A program made the position numbers and the translations under genes. Positions 55,644 to 64,000 of a stretch of DNA of 64,000 nucleotides are shown here, in pieces. Every line of letters starts with the position of its first letter. Position 1 is the stretch's first letter. This DNA is from Diphasiastrum complanatum (Eukaryota > Streptophyta > Lycopodiopsida > Lycopodiales > Lycopodiaceae): positions 1,533,414 to 1,597,413 of the forward strand of contig CM055097.1 of assembly GCA_029204225.1 (NCBI GenBank), written 5' to 3'. A model generated the notes under the pieces. That model did no database searches, was not told where the DNA came from, and saw nothing but the letters and a program-made list of their open reading frames with translations.

Positions 55644-56356
55644 ATTTGATCTCGTGTTGATAAGATGCCGGTGCGGGACCGAGGCCTTTGGGCTGAGGTT
55701 GAGCTTACCGACGGGGATGTGGCTACACACCATGGCTCAGGCACCTGCAAATGGAGATGCTTGCATTGCGGTGGTCAGTTCACAGGATCACTCACCAACG
55801 TTAGGGCTCACTTGTTGCGGGTCAGAGGGCCAGATGGGCGGACACTGGGCATATTTGATTGCCCCAGGATTTCTGATGAGGATCTAAAGAGGTTGTCTAC
55901 CATGTACAGGCCCGTTACCGCATCACAGGGTTCTAGACAGGGACAGGTAGCAGGAGCAGCTACAAGCAGGCAGGCAAGGCCTACCACGGGTATTGGGCCC
56001 AGTACATCACGGGCAGGGCATGGTACAGCTGCAAGGCATAGTACATCACGGGTTGGGCATGGTACAGGTGAAGTGCCCAGTACATCACGGGCAGAGCATG
56101 GTACAGGTGCAGGGCCCAGTACATCACGGGCAGAGCATGGTACAGGTGCAGGGCCTAGTAGAGCACCTTCAGTTCCATCCGCAGCAGCAGCACGACCATC
56201 AGATGAGCATGTTGGTTCAGCGGCTCTCGTCCCTCCTCCTCAGCAGCAGATGGACCACATGCTTCGGCATCTGCTGCCAGAGAGAGTGACACACCCACAG
56301 ATCAGCCATCCGTTGGGCATGCTAGACCACGAGCGCCATATATACAGCAGATTAAA
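55644..56356 (+). pseudogene. hAT-like transposase N-terminus (BED finger), interrupted
   Basis: After a T-rich tract and TTTGCAG acceptor (55641-55643), ATG 55665 opens 230 codons. Residues 28-70 form a BED-type zinc finger: C32-x2-C35 in WRCLHCGGQFTG, H49 in NVRAHL and C66 in GIFDCP, the DNA-binding head of plant hAT transposases. Residues 112-165 hold four 13-residue repeats (STSRAEHGTGAGP type), encoded by exact 39-bp units. A proline/glutamine-rich stretch and NP-type helix (QQQMDHMLRHLLPERVTHPQ) follow. At 56357 the chromovirus LTR begins, so the catalytic and dimerisation domains are missing. The upstream ~870 bp would be 5' UTR and intron. Confidence 0.7.
56001..56156 (+). repeat. 39-bp tandem repeat, four copies, in frame
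   Basis: Units start AGTACATCACGGG at 56001, 56040, 56079 and 56118, with the start of a fifth at 56157, at exactly 39-bp spacing. Units 3 and 4 are almost identical; units 1 and 2 differ at several bases. They encode 13-residue repeats in the hAT-like protein. Confidence 0.95.
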
Positions 56357-56601
56357 TGTTAAGCTACCTACCTTCCATCTTTATCTATATGTAACTTACC
56401 TACTTTTCCACATGGCGTGTAAGCCATAAGACACCTAAGAAAATGCACCCTCGTACTCCTCCCCTTTTGCTCTAACTACTGGATAAACACCCTCTCATAC
56501 CTATACACCTCACCCTCTCACTTTACTTCTCCTAGAGTCTCCCTTACACCTCTCACACTTATTTTGGACACCTCAGCCACTTCCTCAAGGCTACACATTC
56601 C

Positions 56602-56611
56602 CTATAAAAGG
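56602..56611 (+). promoter_or_regulatory. LTR TATA box
   Basis: CTATAAAAGG, close to the plant consensus, conserved in the 3' LTR at 62863-62872. Transcription of the element should start about 30 bp downstream. Confidence 0.8.
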
Positions 56612-56911
56612 ACTAACTCGCCCCTCTCTCTCATTATTCATCTCCCATTCATTTTTGTTTTGCCTCTTGCTCTTGCTTCTATGTATGTAGGTGCTTGGAA
56701 GAAAGCTTGGAGCTATGGCTTGAGGAGGATCTATCAATCTTGGATTGGAACCACTTACACACACACACACTCACTTTCTCTTACCTCTTTCATCTCTCTC
56801 TCTCTAAAGCTTGGAGCTATGGCTTGAGGAGGATCTATCAAGCTTGGATTGGAACCATTTTTGGAACCACTTACACACACACACACACACACTCACTTTC
56901 TCTTACCTCTT

Positions 56912-56914
<3 letters not shown>

Positions 56915-56960
<46 letters not shown>
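56915..56960 (+). repeat. (TC)n microsatellite in 5' LTR
   Basis: Uninterrupted TC run. The 3' LTR has a shorter one at 63064-63091, so the tract has changed length since insertion. Confidence 0.95.
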
Positions 56961-56963
<3 letters not shown>

Positions 56964-57729
56964 CTTTCACACCATCCATAAGACTGAAGGCCATGCATGT
57001 CACACCATCCATGACTTGATGGCCATGCATGTCACAACATCCATAACTTGATGGCTTTGCATGTCACACCATCCATAGCTTAATGGTCATGCATGTCTGA
57101 TTTGGGAGTTGCATGTCTGTTGGAACTTGCATGTCTGATTTGGGAGCTTGCATGTCTGATTTGGGAATTTGCATGTATGATTTGAAGCTTGCATGTTGGA
57201 TCTAGAGCTTGCATGTCGGAACTAGAGCTTGCATGTCATACCATCCCTAGCCTAATGACTTTGCATGTTAAAATTGAAGCTTGCATGTCAGATTTGATTC
57301 ATGCATGTCATGCATCCTAATGTCGAATGCCTATACATGCTCTTTTCTTGATCAGTAAGCTTTTGCATGTCATAAGAAACCACTTTTCTTGGTAGAAGAT
57401 TCTTTAAGATCCAAAATTTGTTAACTTCTGGTTGATGTAAAAATCTAAGAATCCATCTTCTCAAAACCACTGTATATGTATTTGGCCTAGGGCCATTTGA
57501 TCTTGCATAATTTGAAAGAAAAATCCTTCGGGGGGGGGGGTCCCCATCTTGACCCCTCATCAAGTCTCTTGAATGAATGATTTTGTGATTGAAAGTTGAA
57601 TTTCTTCACTAAGTTTCGAGTTCTTTTCAAGTTCTATTCAACAGTGTTTTGTTGATTTGTTCTTTTTAAGTCACAACTTTTAAAGCCAGGACTTTAGAAT
57701 TAGTACACCTTCACTTCAAGTTCACAATT

Positions 57730-57741
57730 TAATATCAGAGC
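57730..57741 (+). promoter_or_regulatory. Chromovirus primer-binding site
   Basis: TAATATCAGAGC follows the LTR end by three bases; ten of twelve bases match TGGTATCAGAGC (initiator Met-tRNA), the usual primer of chromoviruses. Confidence 0.8.
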
Positions 57742-58091
57742 CAAGGTCTACTATTTTTTTTTTTTATGAAATTGATGTGAGGGCCTTGTGTATTCATTCT
57801 TGAAACAAATGCCAATACACAGGACTTTGTATGTTTACTTTCGAATAGATTTCCCTTCCGCTCGAATTTCCTTCTTCTTACAAGGTCTCTTTAATGAGCT
57901 AATAGACTCCATTTGGGGGATCCTTGAGAATTGGATCTCCAACTTGCTTTCTATTTTAGAGACAACACTTTGTTAATGCGAGCTTCTATCTTCCTTTTTG
58001 GAGAATGGCATTTCTCTGAATCACAAGTCTATTCATACTTTTTGCCTTGAGTTTGTGTATTTCAGGTGAATTCCAAAAACTCCAATCAAAG

Positions 58092-58824
58092 ATGGATAGC
58101 TCCTCACGAGGCTCTTCAAGCTCCTCTTCATCTATGTTGTCATCACCTCATGTTTCCTCCAAGTCAACTTCCTCTACTCGATCTAGGAAAAGGAGGTTTG
58201 CTAAGATTGATAATAAACTTTTTAAGTTTTCTAAGTTCGATGGAGATAGTAGCAATGAAGAGAGTTTGCTTGCCTGGATTTGAAATCTTGATACTTTCTT
58301 TGAGAAAAGTAGATACTCAAATCATTCCAAGATTCGATTTGCAACGTTACATCTAGATAAGTATGCATCTCTATGGTGGGCTGCTATGAAATCAAATCAC
58401 GAAGCTGCATCCACTTGGCATAGCTTTAAAAAGCAAAAATAAGCCCACTTTTTGCCAAAAGAATATAAGAAAGATACTTTAGCTGCTTGGGACATCTTTA
58501 AAAATGAGAAAGTAGTTGAGTATGTTGAGATTTTGGGAGTTACTTTTGAAAGTTCAGACTTTGCATTCCATTTCCAAGAAAGAACAGAAAAGGAAGTTCT
58601 ATTCGGGTTTGCATAGAAGTATACAATATGGCTTAGATCTAGTACAAGCTGATACTTTAGAACAAGTCCTATACTATGCTACCAGAATTGAGCTGCAGGA
58701 TAGTCATCGAAATGGAGGCGGGAACAAAAGGAAGGAACCTCCCACAAGAAAAGAGTCAACGCTTTTCCAAAGAACAAATGCAGGCCTATCGCAAGGAAGG
58801 AAGATGTTTCAAGTGTGGGGAAAA
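58092..58824 (+). pseudogene. Chromovirus gag
   Basis: From ATG 58092 the frame reads a serine-rich head, then FKFSKFDGDSSNEESLLAWI, TGA (58281), NLDTFFEKSRYSNHSKIRFA, LHLDKYASLWWAAMK and TWHSFKKQ, TAA (58440), the retrotransposon gag core. A frameshift near 58560 moves the rest into another frame: FYSGLHRSIQYGLDLVQADT and EQVLYYATRIE. A GRCFKCG zinc-knuckle start is present near 58800 in yet another frame. Clearly inactive. Confidence 0.9.
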
Positions 58825-59151
58825 AACAAACTCTGTCTAATTCTCTTTGATGCAGGCTCCTCTCATAATTTCATCTCTTTTAAGCTTGCACAAGAGATAG
58901 GAGTTGGTTCTTTTTCTGAATCTATGCTTAAGGCTAAAGGTGCTTTTGTTGATGGTGATGCAAACATTTACCTTGTAATTGGAAAACTTAAGCTCCAAAT
59001 CTCCGACTACTATGAACCTATAGAATTCATGGTAGGTCCTTTACATAGAGTAGATGTAATCTTAGGCATGCCTTGGCACAAAATGCACAATCCTCTGGTG
59101 GACTACAATAAGCATTTGATTTCATGGAAATGCACATTCTTTGGACAATAA
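58825..59151 (+). pseudogene. Chromovirus aspartic protease
   Basis: The frame reads LCLILFDAGSSHNFISFKLA (the catalytic loop is D-A-G rather than D-S/T-G), then FMVGPLHRVDVILGMPWHKM (the ILG-x-W flap-side motif), ending at TAA 59149. Fused in frame with the late gag stretch, as usual in chromoviruses, but separated from RT by the stop. Confidence 0.9.
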
Positions 59152-60241
59152 TGGAAAAGACTTTTTATTAAAGTTTTTTTCTTGTTTTTCTGATGAGCTA
59201 CCAAAGTCCTTACCCCCTAAAAGACCTGAAGATCATACAATAGACATATTTCTTGGAAGTTCCATGCCCAATAGACCTCCCTATAGGGTAAGCCATTCTC
59301 AACAAGAAGAAATTTGTAAGCAAATTAATGACTTGTTAGAGAAAGGACTTATAAAACCCAATAACTCCCCCTATTGCTCTCCTGTATTTTTGGTACAAAA
59401 GAAAGATGGGAGTTTTAGGATGTGTGTGGACTATCATGCTTTAAACAAGATCACAATTAAGAATCGTTTTCCTATACCAAGAATAGATGACATTATGGAT
59501 AGGATAAATGGATTTTGTATCTTTAGTAGAATTGATTTGACAAGTGGATACCACCATATCAGAGTAGCACCTGAAAATGTCCATAAAACTGCTTTCAGGA
59601 CTAACTCTGGCCTTTATGAATTTTTAGTGGTACCATTTGGTCTTACTAATGCTCCCGCAACATTCAATAGAATGATGGAACAAATCTTTCGACCTCATAA
59701 ACGTTTTGTAGAAACATTCTTTGATGATATCTTAGTCTTCAGTGCAAATGAAGAAGAACATACAAGACATCTAGATATCGTCTTTAGAACCATACAAGAA
59801 AACTCACTTCTCATAAAAGGCAAGAAAAGCGAATTCTTTCTAAAAAAGATACACTTTCTAGGACATATGATTTCAAAGGAAGGAATCCAAATGGACCCTT
59901 CAAAGATTAAAGCCATACAAGACTGGCCTAAACAAAGAAATATTCATGAATTTCGGTCTTTCCTAGGCTTATGTTCCTATTATAGAAAGTTTATTCACCA
60001 TTTTGCTCATATAGCCTCTCCACTACATGAACTCACCAAGAAGAGGGTAAAATTTCATTGGTATAAGAAAGAGCAAAATGCCTTTGATACTCTGAAGCAT
60101 GCACTTACCACTAGACCTGTTCTTATCATTCCCGACCTTCGTAAGCCTTTCTTTGTGGGAGGGGATGCAAGTTTAGACTGTATTGGGGCAGTCTTAAACC
60201 AAGAAGGTCATGATGTAGCCTTTGAAAGCAGGGGCAGAAGT
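59141..60241 (+). pseudogene. Chromovirus reverse transcriptase and RNase H start
   Basis: A 369-codon open frame. Motifs in order: LPKSLPPKRPEDHTIDIFLG (entry), SPVFLVQKKDGSFRMCVDYH, NRFPIPRIDDIMD, FSRIDLTSGYHHIRV (Asp), FGLTNAPATFNRMM, FFDDILVFSANEEEH (catalytic FxDD), HFLGHMISKEGIQMDPSK and FRSFLGLCSYYRKFI, then RNase H GDASLDCIGAVLNQEGHDVA (Asp). Catalytic RT residues are intact. The frame breaks at VAFES (about 60228), where a small indel shifts RNase H into the next frame. Confidence 0.97.
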
Positions 60242-60893
60242 ACAGTATGACATTTATGAAAAAGAACTTTTGGCCATTATTCATGCCCTTAAGTTATGGA
60301 AGCACTATCTTCTAGGAAATGATTTCCTAGATAAAACAAATCATCAAAGCCTTAGATACTTTCTCACCCAGCAATTAATTCGAGAAAAACATCTAAAATG
60401 GGCTAACTACCTTAGCATTTTCCATTTTCAGCTACTTCATCACCCAGGAAAGAACAATAAGGTTGCCGATGCATTATCAAGAATCCCCAAGGTCAACCAT
60501 ATTTCCCTAGCATATCATGAAGATTTCCTTCCTATGAAAAGTATGTATGCTAGTGATTCCAACTTCCAGCATATCTTTGAAATACTTGAAAGAAATCAAA
60601 GTCATAAAGATTATGTTTTGAAAGAAGGATATTTATTCAAAGAAGATAAGCTATGTATTCCCATAGCATTTAGAACCAAGATCCTTCAAGAAACCCATAG
60701 TCCACCCTATGCAGGACATAGGGGAATCCCTTCAACTCTGGAAGCTTTGAAAAGATTCTTTTATTGGCCTACCATGCATCAAGACACAAGGCATTATATA
60801 AATGCATGTCTAGTTTGTCAACACAATAAAGATGAGCGAGGATTAAAAACTCCAGGATTACTTCATCCCTTGCCTATTCCTGAAGCTCCCTAG
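60222..60893 (+). pseudogene. Chromovirus RNase H end and integrase zinc finger
   Basis: The shifted frame reads YDIYEKELLAIIHALKLWKH, TNHQSLRYFLTQQLI and HHPGKNNKVADALSR (RNase H), then GHRGIPSTLEALKRFFYWPT and ACLVCQHNKDERG, the integrase HHCC finger, to TAG 60891. The stop sits one codon before EHITMDFISG and replaces an expected Trp. Confidence 0.95.
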
Positions 60894-61650
60894 GAACATA
60901 TTACCATGGACTTTATCTCTGGGTTCCCTAAAACCAAAAATGGAAATGAGATGATATGGACTATCATTGATAGATTTAGCAAACAGGCTCATTTTATTCC
61001 CTGTAAGAAAAAGCTTAAGGGACCCGAAGCTGCTCATTTGTTTATCTGTCACATCTTTAGGCTGCATGGACTACCCAAAAGTATAGTGTCGGATCGGGAT
61101 ACGAGATTTACTAGCAACTTTTGGAGAGCCCTTTTTGATAATCTGGGGACAACCCTTGAATTCTCTTCCTCCTTCCATCCCCAAACTGATGGTCAAAGTG
61201 ACTAATCGAACCATCATAGATTTGTTGAGAAATTATAGTGATCAGAAGACTCAATGGGAACACTATCTCCCTATACTAGAATTTGCTTACAATAATACCG
61301 TTCATTCTTCTACTGGTAAAGCGCCTTTTGAAGTAATGTATGGAAAACCTATTGTGCCTCCTGTATTAAGGACTAAAGAAAAGATATTTGCCTCAGATGA
61401 ATTTGTGCAGGATTATCAAGACACCTTTTCGAAGGTTCAGCAATCCATCGCAAGTGCACAACAGAAACAGCAAAAAAGTACAAATTTGCGTCGGAAGGCA
61501 ATCAAGTACGAAGAAGGGGAACTAGTTCTCCTAAAATCTAAAAAGAAAAGGCTCAGGAAAAAAAAGGGCAGCATGAAACTCTACCCAAAACTAGCCCAAA
61601 AGTATTATGGACCTTTTAAAGTCAAGAAAGTAATCAATGAGGTTACATGA
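60894..61650 (+). pseudogene. Chromovirus integrase core and C-terminus
   Basis: MDFISGFPKTKNGNEMIW (catalytic Asp), IDRFSKQAHFIPCKKKLKGP, SIVSDRDTRFTSNFWRALFD (Asp) and SSSFHPQTDGQSD, then TAA at 61203. A frameshift sits precisely where the catalytic Glu (QTDGQ(S/T)E) belongs. The next frame continues TNRTIIDLLRNYSDQKTQWE, YNNTVHSSTGKAPFEVMYGK and the GPF module YYGPFKVKKVINEVT to TGA 61648. Confidence 0.95.
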
Positions 61651-61659
61651 GAACTTGAC

Positions 61660-62040
61660 TTGCCTATTACTTGGAAAATCCATAACAAATTCCATGTAAG
61701 CCTGCTAAAGAAATTCAATGGTCCAGAACCAGAAGGATTTACAGATTCCGAACCTCCAGAAGTTCAAGGAACCGAAGAAATCCTTCAACCTGAGCAGATC
61801 TTGATGCACAAGACAAGAACTGGAAGAAAGGGGATAACTTCTACATTATACCTCCTCAAATCTAAGAACCTGAGCAGATCTTGATGCACAAGACAAGAAC
61901 TGGAAGAAAGGGGATAACTTCTACATTATACCTACTCAAATTTAAGAACTATCCTACTACAGATGCAAGATAGATGGAAGAAGAATTCTTCCAAGAGTAT
62001 CCAAAAATTTTAAATGTTTATTTGAGAAATGTCCGTTGAG
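61660..62040 (+). pseudogene. Chromovirus integrase tail with duplicated chromodomain
   Basis: After ITWKIHNKFHVSLLKKF (the FHVS.LK motif before the chromodomain) the sequence reads PEQILMHKTRTGRKG. This segment is repeated: an 80-bp unit at 61790-61869 is followed by a second at 61870-61949. The second continues LLKFKNYPTTDAR, TAG, MEEEFFQEYPKILNVYLRN, the rest of a chromodomain (L.KWK.Y....ATWE.E..F...P pattern). Because 80 is not a multiple of three, the duplication shifts the frame. Confidence 0.85.
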
Positions 62041-62621
62041 GACAACGCTTGATGCGTCGAAGGGGTGTAAAATTGTATAGACCCAAGAAATAAAGGCTAC
62101 CTAGTCTTCCATTCTTTTTGTATGAAACGTATTTTGAATATTAGAGCTTATTACTCTAACTGATGAAATATGAGTGCAAGTATCATATCCTGAAGACAAG
62201 AAATGAAACTGTAGATCAATGCTAACAGTTTGATATGCAGGTTCCAGAGATAGAATCTAATGATGAACCATTTCATGGTATGACTCCTAACCTTTTTTTA
62301 AGGGAATGTGCAGGTACTAAGAAGAGTACCTGAAGAATGAAGCTAAAGAAGCTTCTTAGAGCTTAAAGACGGTACCTAAAGAAGGCTCAATCGAGTCTAT
62401 AAAGATTGGGAGAAGAAACCAAAAGACTGATCACCCTTTGTGTCACACTCCACTATGATTGGGGATGGGCAACCCCTAGAAAAAAGGGCCTAGGAATTGA
62501 TGAAAAATATGCAAGGTAAGATGGACATATACAAAACCTTTCCCATGTCATGAAAAACACTTGGGTGAATCCCAATGTTGTAAACCAAGAAATATTCAAC
62601 TTGAAAGTGGCTAACATTAAA

Positions 62622-63060
62622 TGTTAAGCTACCTACCTTCCATCTTTATCTATATGTAACTTACCTACTTTTCCACATGGCTTGTAAGAAGACACCTAAG
62701 AAAATGCGCCCTCGTACTCCTCCCCTTTTGCTCTAACTAATGGATAAACACCCTCTCGTACCTATACACCTCACCCTCTCACTTTACTTCTCCTAGAGTC
62801 TCCCTTACACCTCTCACACTTATTTTGGACACCACAGCCACTTCCTCAAGGCTACACATTCCCTATAAAAGGACTAACTCGCCCCTCTCACTCATTGTTC
62901 ATCTCTCATTCATTTTTGTTTTGCCTCTTGCTCTTGCTTCTATGTGTGTAGGTGCTTAGAAGAAAGCTTGGAGCTATGGCTTGAGGAGGATCTATCAAGC
63001 TTGGATTGGAACCATTTTTGGAACCACTTACACACACAAACTCACTTTCTCTTACCTCTT

Positions 63061-63094
<34 letters not shown>

Positions 63095-63659
63095 CTTTCA
63101 CACCATCCATAAGACTGAAGGCCATGCATGTCACACCATCCATGACTTGATGGCCATGCATGTCACAACATCCATAACTTGATGGCTTTGCATGTCACAC
63201 CATCCATGACTTGATGGCTTTGCATGTCACACCATCCATAGCTTAATGGTCATGCATGTCTGATTTGGGAGTTGCATGTCTGATTGGAACTTGCATGCCT
63301 GATTTGGGAGCTTGCATGTCTGATTTGGGATTTGCATGTATGATTTGAACTAGAGCTTGCATGTCATACCATCCCTAGCCTAATGACTTTGCATGATGAA
63401 ATTGAAGCTTGCATGTCAGATTTGATTCATGCATGTCATGCCTCCTAATGTCGAATGCCTATACATGCTCTTTTCTTGATCAGTAAGCTTTTGCATGTCA
63501 TAAGAAACCACTTTTCTTGGTAGAAGATTCTTTAAGATCCAAAATTTGTTAACTTCTGGTTGATGTAAAAATCTACGAACCCATCTTCCCAAAACCACTG
63601 TATATGTATTTGGCCTAGGGCCATTTGATCTTCAATAATTTGAAAGAAAAATCCTTCGG
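62622..63659 (+). mobile_element. Chromovirus 3' LTR, 3'-truncated
   Basis: Starts TGTTAAGCTACCTACC and follows the 5' LTR to AAAATCCTTCGG, then ends abruptly at the position of the 5' LTR's G run. About 190 bp of LTR end are missing. It has one copy of the 104-bp unit that is doubled in the 5' LTR. The region just before it lacks a clean polypurine tract. Confidence 0.9.
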
Positions 63660-63896
63660 ACCCTTGGGATCTGCAGTCAGGCACAAATTTGGATGATTTA
63701 TCCTACCATGACTCTGACAAGTCTTAGTTGTATAGTTTTCATTACGTTCATGGAACATCATTGTACCCCATTTTGGTGCCATGTGGCCCAATATTATATA
63801 TTATGATGATCCTATTCACAGCATTGTCGTGATTCGGTATTGTTCTTTGTGGTTTTAGTTCAGTAACTTCGGTTTTATGGTTTATGGTTTATGGTT

Positions 63897-63899
<3 letters not shown>
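63660..63899. other. No gene seen
   Basis: Unrelated to either LTR and not recognisable as a continuation of the hAT-like gene. Confidence 0.4.

Positions 63900-63958
<59 letters not shown>
63900..63958 (+). repeat. (GA)n microsatellite
   Basis: Uninterrupted GA run near the right edge of the window. Confidence 0.97.
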
Positions 63959-63961
<3 letters not shown>

Positions 63962-64000
63962 GGTTGAACAATGTTTCATTTAAGGCTTAGTAGGTTCAGA

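Larger units (their letters stand above)
56357..57726 (+). mobile_element. Chromovirus 5' LTR
   Basis: Starts TGTTAAGCTACCTACC and ends TTCACA immediately before the primer site (1370 bp). It matches 62622-63659 closely up to 57530. Inside: a TATA box CTATAAAAGG at 56602-56611, a 104-bp internal duplication (56703 and 56807), a CA run, a CT run (56915-56960), an array of TGCATGTC words (56990-57380) and an 11-bp G run (57530-57540). Confidence 0.92.
56357..63659 (+). mobile_element. Chromovirus (Ty3/gypsy LTR retrotransposon)
   Basis: A nearly complete element of about 7.3 kb: 5' LTR, Met-tRNA primer site, gag with WW motif and zinc knuckle remnant, aspartic protease, RT, RNase H, integrase with GPF-type C-terminus, chromodomain and 3' LTR. 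The order protease-RT-RNaseH-integrase defines Ty3/gypsy and the chromodomain defines a chromovirus. Stops and frameshifts in gag, RNase H, integrase and chromodomain make it non-autonomous. It inserted into a hAT-like gene. The 3' LTR lacks its last ~190 bp. Confidence 0.95.

Noticed and set aside
57288..57563. Minus-strand ORF repeated at 63416-63598
   Set aside because: It lies within the chromovirus LTRs, so its recurrence comes from LTR duplication rather than coding selection.

Overview
The window reads as nuclear DNA of a land plant with a large, transposon-rich, AT-rich genome. Evidence: two plant-type cellular genes (a class I phospholipase A1 of the DAD1-like family and the last exons of an alpha-amylase), GT-AG introns, long (GA)n/(CT)n microsatellites, and many degraded Ty1/copia, Ty3/gypsy, hAT, CACTA and Ptta/En/Spm-type fragments. 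No prokaryotic operon, CRISPR array, rRNA or canonical tRNA gene was seen. The species cannot be named from the sequence; a seed-free vascular plant is possible but unproven.

Layout. 0-9.3 kb: copia fragments on both strands, including the gag end of a copia element ('family A') with a recognisable Met-tRNA primer site and LTR edge at 6.05 kb, a hypothetical ORF near 4.5 kb and a small PPR-like scrap. 9.3-17.3 kb: a large inverted duplication. Arms of about 2.8 kb (9293-12122 and 14593-17331) each carry a phospholipase A1 gene with flanks, around a 2.5-kb spacer holding a copia fragment ('family B'). The left gene is intact (533 aa). The right copy is broken by a 148-bp MITE with 43-bp inverted ends, a nonsense codon and a 42-bp deletion. 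17.3-24 kb: copia gag scrap, a decayed gypsy pol on the minus strand, a copia-type LTR, a block of ACGCGT-centred palindromes and two GA microsatellites. 24-28.1 kb: two decayed DNA-transposon-like genes with exon structure on the minus strand. 28.3-42.1 kb: copia family B, a degenerate tandem array with a palindromic ATCGAT core, copia family A again, a long minus-strand copia element ('family D') with a putative 1.3-kb LTR, gypsy scraps, and a plus-strand copia ('family E') with polypurine tract and 3' LTR. 42.1-42.8 kb: a CACTA DUF4218 fragment with an open reading frame and one intron. 43-48.2 kb: LTR and copia remnants, several small tandem repeats and a foldback MITE. 48.7-49.4 kb: the last two alpha-amylase exons, with an unusual C-terminal extension. 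51-54.7 kb: gypsy integrase scrap, otherwise quiet. 54.7-63.7 kb: a hAT-like transposase exon (BED zinc finger plus 13-residue repeats) cut by a nearly complete chromovirus (Ty3/gypsy) with two LTRs, primer site, gag, protease, RT, RNase H, integrase and chromodomain.

How it works together: only the left phospholipase gene looks able to encode its full protein. The amylase piece has intact exons and splice sites but only its 3' end was found. Almost everything else is transposon debris, much of it nested or truncated at identifiable junctions. The most biologically suggestive arrangement is the inverted phospholipase pair, which could yield hairpin RNA if read through.
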